A DNA stretch of 7,057 nt from an uncultured Prevotellaceae bacterium. Its GTDB lineage: Bacteria > Bacteroidota > Bacteroidia > Bacteroidales > Bacteroidaceae. This document shows positions 6,147 to 7,057 of this stretch, in pieces. The notes beneath the pieces were generated by a model. The model made no database searches. It had not been told where the DNA came from and worked only from the letters and a program-made list of their open reading frames with translations. The stretch covers positions 1 through 7,057 of the forward strand of contig CAMHPM010000077.1 in the NCBI GenBank assembly GCA_946187025.1, given 5' to 3'. Every line of letters begins with the position of its first letter. The first letter of the stretch is position 1. The translations under genes and the position numbers were made by a program.

Positions 6147-7057
6147 ATGGAAGAAGAAATAAAAGATGGGCTCCTCCTCTTTGGCGGCACAACCGAAGGT
6201 CGTATGGCAATAGCCGCACTCGAAGAGGCCGGTTCGACTTATTACTACAGCACCAAGACCGGCGAACAGGACGTGACACTCCATCATGGCATCGCTGTCA
6301 GCGGTGCCATGGATGCCGATGCCATGCGACGTTTCTGTATTGACCACGACATTCGTCTTGTCGTCGATGCCGCCCATCCCTTTGCTTCCAACTTGCACCA
6401 GACAGTGGCACAAGTATCTCAAGCTCTTAATATTCCCGCGATAAGATATGAACGTCTGTACCCTGATATCGATGCCGATATAACTTGGATTGACTCCTAC
6501 AACCAACTGCCGCAATGTCTGCCGCCAGCCGCCGTTGTGCTTGCAACCACAGGAGTGCAGAGTATAGCAAAGTTGAAACCTCTCGAACAACACGGCTACA
6601 CATTCATCTACCGCATCCTACCACGACAAAGTTCCATCGACCTGGCCCATGCCCAAGGGGCAACCGACAACCAACTGTGCTATTATCACGAGGCCGGAGA
6701 TGAGGCCGCGACGATGCAACGCCTCCGTCCCGACGTGGTGCTGATGAAGGAAAGTGGGGTCACCGGTGGCTTCAAAGAGAAGGTAGAGGCAGCCGTCAGG
6801 ATCGGCATCAAGGTCGTTGCATTGCGACGGCCAGCCACGCCAACCTATTTCCATCAAGTCAACGGACAGCATGGCCTGCGCCTCATGGTAGAGAAACTCA
6901 TGCCACAATTCTATCCGCTGCATAGCGGCCTCACCACCGGCACCTGTGCCACCGCGGCAGCCGTGGCACACGCTACCTACATCGTTTCGGGGCGCAGGCC
7001 CCAGCAAGTACCCGTCGTCCTGCCCGACGGCGAGACAATACATGTCGATGTGAACTA
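6147..7057 (+). CDS. cbiJ-cbiD: CbiJ-CbiD fusion (3' end outside window): cobalt-precorrin-6A reductase / cobalt-precorrin-5B C1-methyltransferase
   Basis: The frame runs from ATG 6147 off the window end, giving 303 visible residues. Residues 1-255 are the CbiJ/CobK NAD(P)H-dependent reductase: LLFGGTTEGR (10-19), DAAHPFA (74-80), YERL (101-104), TTGVQSI (134-140), MKESG (200-204), EKVEAA (211-216) and LRRP (226-229). From residue 260 the CbiD family begins with SGLTTGTCATAAA and a following LPDG; CbiD methylates C1 of cobalt-precorrin-5B. CbiD acts immediately before CbiJ, so the fusion joins consecutive steps, again in reverse order. There is almost no linker between the domains. The start is chosen because it lies just before the Rossmann-type glycine motif; an in-frame TGA at 6117 limits upstream extension to a GTG at 6120, inside the repeat. 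No Shine-Dalgarno sequence is visible. The rest of CbiD is outside the window. Confidence 0.93.
   Translation, partial: MEEEIKDGLLLFGGTTEGRMAIAALEEAGSTYYYSTKTGEQDVTLHHGIAVSGAMDADAMRRFCIDHDIRLVVDAAHPFASNLHQTVAQVSQALNIPAIRYERLYPDIDADITWIDSYNQLPQCLPPAAVVLATTGVQSIAKLKPLEQHGYTFIYRILPRQSSIDLAHAQGATDNQLCYYHEAGDEAATMQRLRPDVVLMKESGVTGGFKEKVEAAVRIGIKVVALRRPATPTYFHQVNGQHGLRLMVEKLMPQFYPLHSGLTTGTCATAAAVAHATYIVSGRRPQQVPVVLPDGETIHVDVN

Noticed and set aside
6045..7043. Minus-strand open frames opposite cbiJ-cbiD
   Set aside because: The plus strand encodes clear CbiJ and CbiD motifs throughout; the minus frames have none.

Overview
The window carries most of a corrin-ring (vitamin B12) biosynthesis operon on the + strand, preceded by the 3' part of a TonB-dependent outer-membrane receptor. 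A gut-type Bacteroidales organism is suggested (a Prevotella- or Muribaculaceae-like genome would fit, but I cannot fix the genus). The reasons are the BtuB-like TonB receptor next to corrin genes, a TAnnTTTG-type promoter element (TATATTTG), no Shine-Dalgarno sequences at the starts, and a corrin pathway packed into two-domain fusion proteins. CbiG and CbiD domains, with no CobG in view, indicate the cobalt-early (anaerobic) route.

Layout. Positions 1-1453: 3' part of the receptor gene, cut by the window edge and broken by a frame change near 780-790. Positions 1454-1620: a non-coding spacer with three 12-bp palindromes spaced exactly 22 bp apart, ending in a T-tract (terminator-like), then a promoter -7 element immediately before the first corrin gene. 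Positions 1621-3036: CbiH-CbiC fusion. Positions 3033-4310: CbiE-CbiT fusion, overlapping the previous gene by ATGA. Positions 4292-6067: CbiG-CbiF fusion, overlapping by 19 nt. Positions 6068-6146: a short spacer made largely of heptamer repeats. Position 6147 to the window end: CbiJ-CbiD fusion, cut off in the CbiD domain.

Together the four polypeptides carry eight activities: CbiH, F, G, D, J, E, T and C. These cover the route from the C20-methylated cobalt-precorrin (or factor III) stage to cobyrinate. Still to be found outside the window are the cobaltochelatase, CbiL and CbiA. The receptor probably imports corrinoids, so synthesis and uptake are linked here.

The most unusual signal is a family of heptanucleotide tandem repeats. 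Eleven CAATCNN units lie inside the cbiT coding sequence, where they encode a 7-residue protein repeat. A second array of nine heptamers starts at the cbiG-cbiF stop codon. Both arrays have a 21-bp superunit built from three heptamers. Because 7 is not a multiple of 3, gain or loss of a single unit in the cbiT array would truncate CbiT, which makes it a candidate slippage switch.
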